Assembly (NCBI GenBank): GCA_019614645.1
Contig: JABWDB010000048.1
Location: 798,001-862,000, forward strand
Reading direction: 5' to 3'
Length of the DNA: 64,000 bases
Source of the DNA: Stratiolaelaps scimitus
Lineage: Eukaryota > Arthropoda > Arachnida > Mesostigmata > Laelapidae
Made by a program: the position numbers and the translations under genes. Under the pieces are notes generated by a model. It saw only the letters and a list, made by a program, of their open reading frames with translations. It was not told the origin of the DNA and did not search any database. Below, one piece after another: positions 63,843-64,000 of the stretch; positions within the stretch are counted from its first letter, which is position 1; each line of letters opens with the position of its first letter.

Positions 63843-64000
63843 GGCGTCACCCCCCCTTTTTTTTTTTTTTTAAAGGGGGGGTGTTGGCATGCTAATGCAT
63901 GCCAACAACATGGCCGCCCCCCCTATGGAACTGTTGACGATGTTCAACAGCACCACCCTTCCCGGTATCGCTTATCGCATTACTTACTAGGGCGTCACCC
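63843..64000 (-). mobile_element. Poly(A)-tailed retroposon with 10-bp target duplication
   Basis: ggcgtcaccc occurs at 63843-63852 and again at 63991-64000. The 138 bp between them read, on the minus strand, ctagtaagtaatgcgataag ..., a hairpin tgttggcatg/catgccaaca with flanking C/G runs, and end in A-rich sequence (poly(T) on the plus strand at about 63857-63871). A poly(A) tail plus a short direct duplication means retroposition. It interrupts the transposase remnant and is therefore younger. The body is not SINE-A or SINE-B; a small structured RNA as source is possible. Confidence 0.75.

Overview
This is a eukaryotic window. The protein genes are split by introns with GT-AG boundaries and consistent phases, the intergenic DNA is full of (TA)n, (GA)n and (ATT)n microsatellites, and tRNA-derived SINEs, LINE fragments and mariner-like sequences are scattered through it. 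The conserved proteins (a squid-type hnRNP, UAP56, CDK9) read as arthropod; a chelicerate such as a mite is my best guess, but that is inference from protein resemblance only.

Layout. 1-6.1 kb: two inverted, tail-to-tail paralogous genes for small putatively secreted proteins of unknown function (gene A, only its last exon inside the window; gene B, two exons). 6.1-9.8 kb: intergenic, with a decayed LINE fragment. 9.86-19.48 kb, minus strand: squid/hnRNP A/B-type RNA-binding protein in four coding exons with a 7.9 kb first intron. 19.5-23.0 kb: repeat-rich intergenic DNA. 23.0-29.3 kb, minus: UAP56/DDX39B RNA helicase, in which the exon carrying motif III cannot be found. 32.1-37.5 kb, plus: complete seven-exon CDK9, divergent from UAP56. 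37.5-41.8 kb: intergenic. 41.9-43.8 kb, plus: gene C, a two-exon putatively secreted Cys-rich protein. 45.7-50.4 kb (minus, gene D) and 54.6-59.2 kb (plus, gene E): a head-to-head paralogous pair encoding type II single-pass membrane proteins with glycosylated ectodomains and unrelated cytoplasmic tails, one basic and SP-repeat-rich, the other acidic. 61.0-63.2 kb, minus: the 3' end of a PDZ protein gene. 63.2-64.0 kb: mariner-like remains interrupted by a poly(A)-tailed retroposon with a clear target duplication.

Three neighbouring conserved genes (hnRNP, UAP56, CDK9) act in mRNA production: CDK9 promotes elongation, UAP56 acts in splicing and export, and squid-type hnRNPs bind and localise mRNA. 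They are flanked by unrecognised, apparently lineage-specific secreted and membrane protein families. The D/E family is the best candidate for something undescribed: five exons, identical intron phases, two exons of identical length, and diverged sequence.

Exon borders were placed by eye from splice consensus, reading frame and paralogue comparison. No expression or homology search was available.
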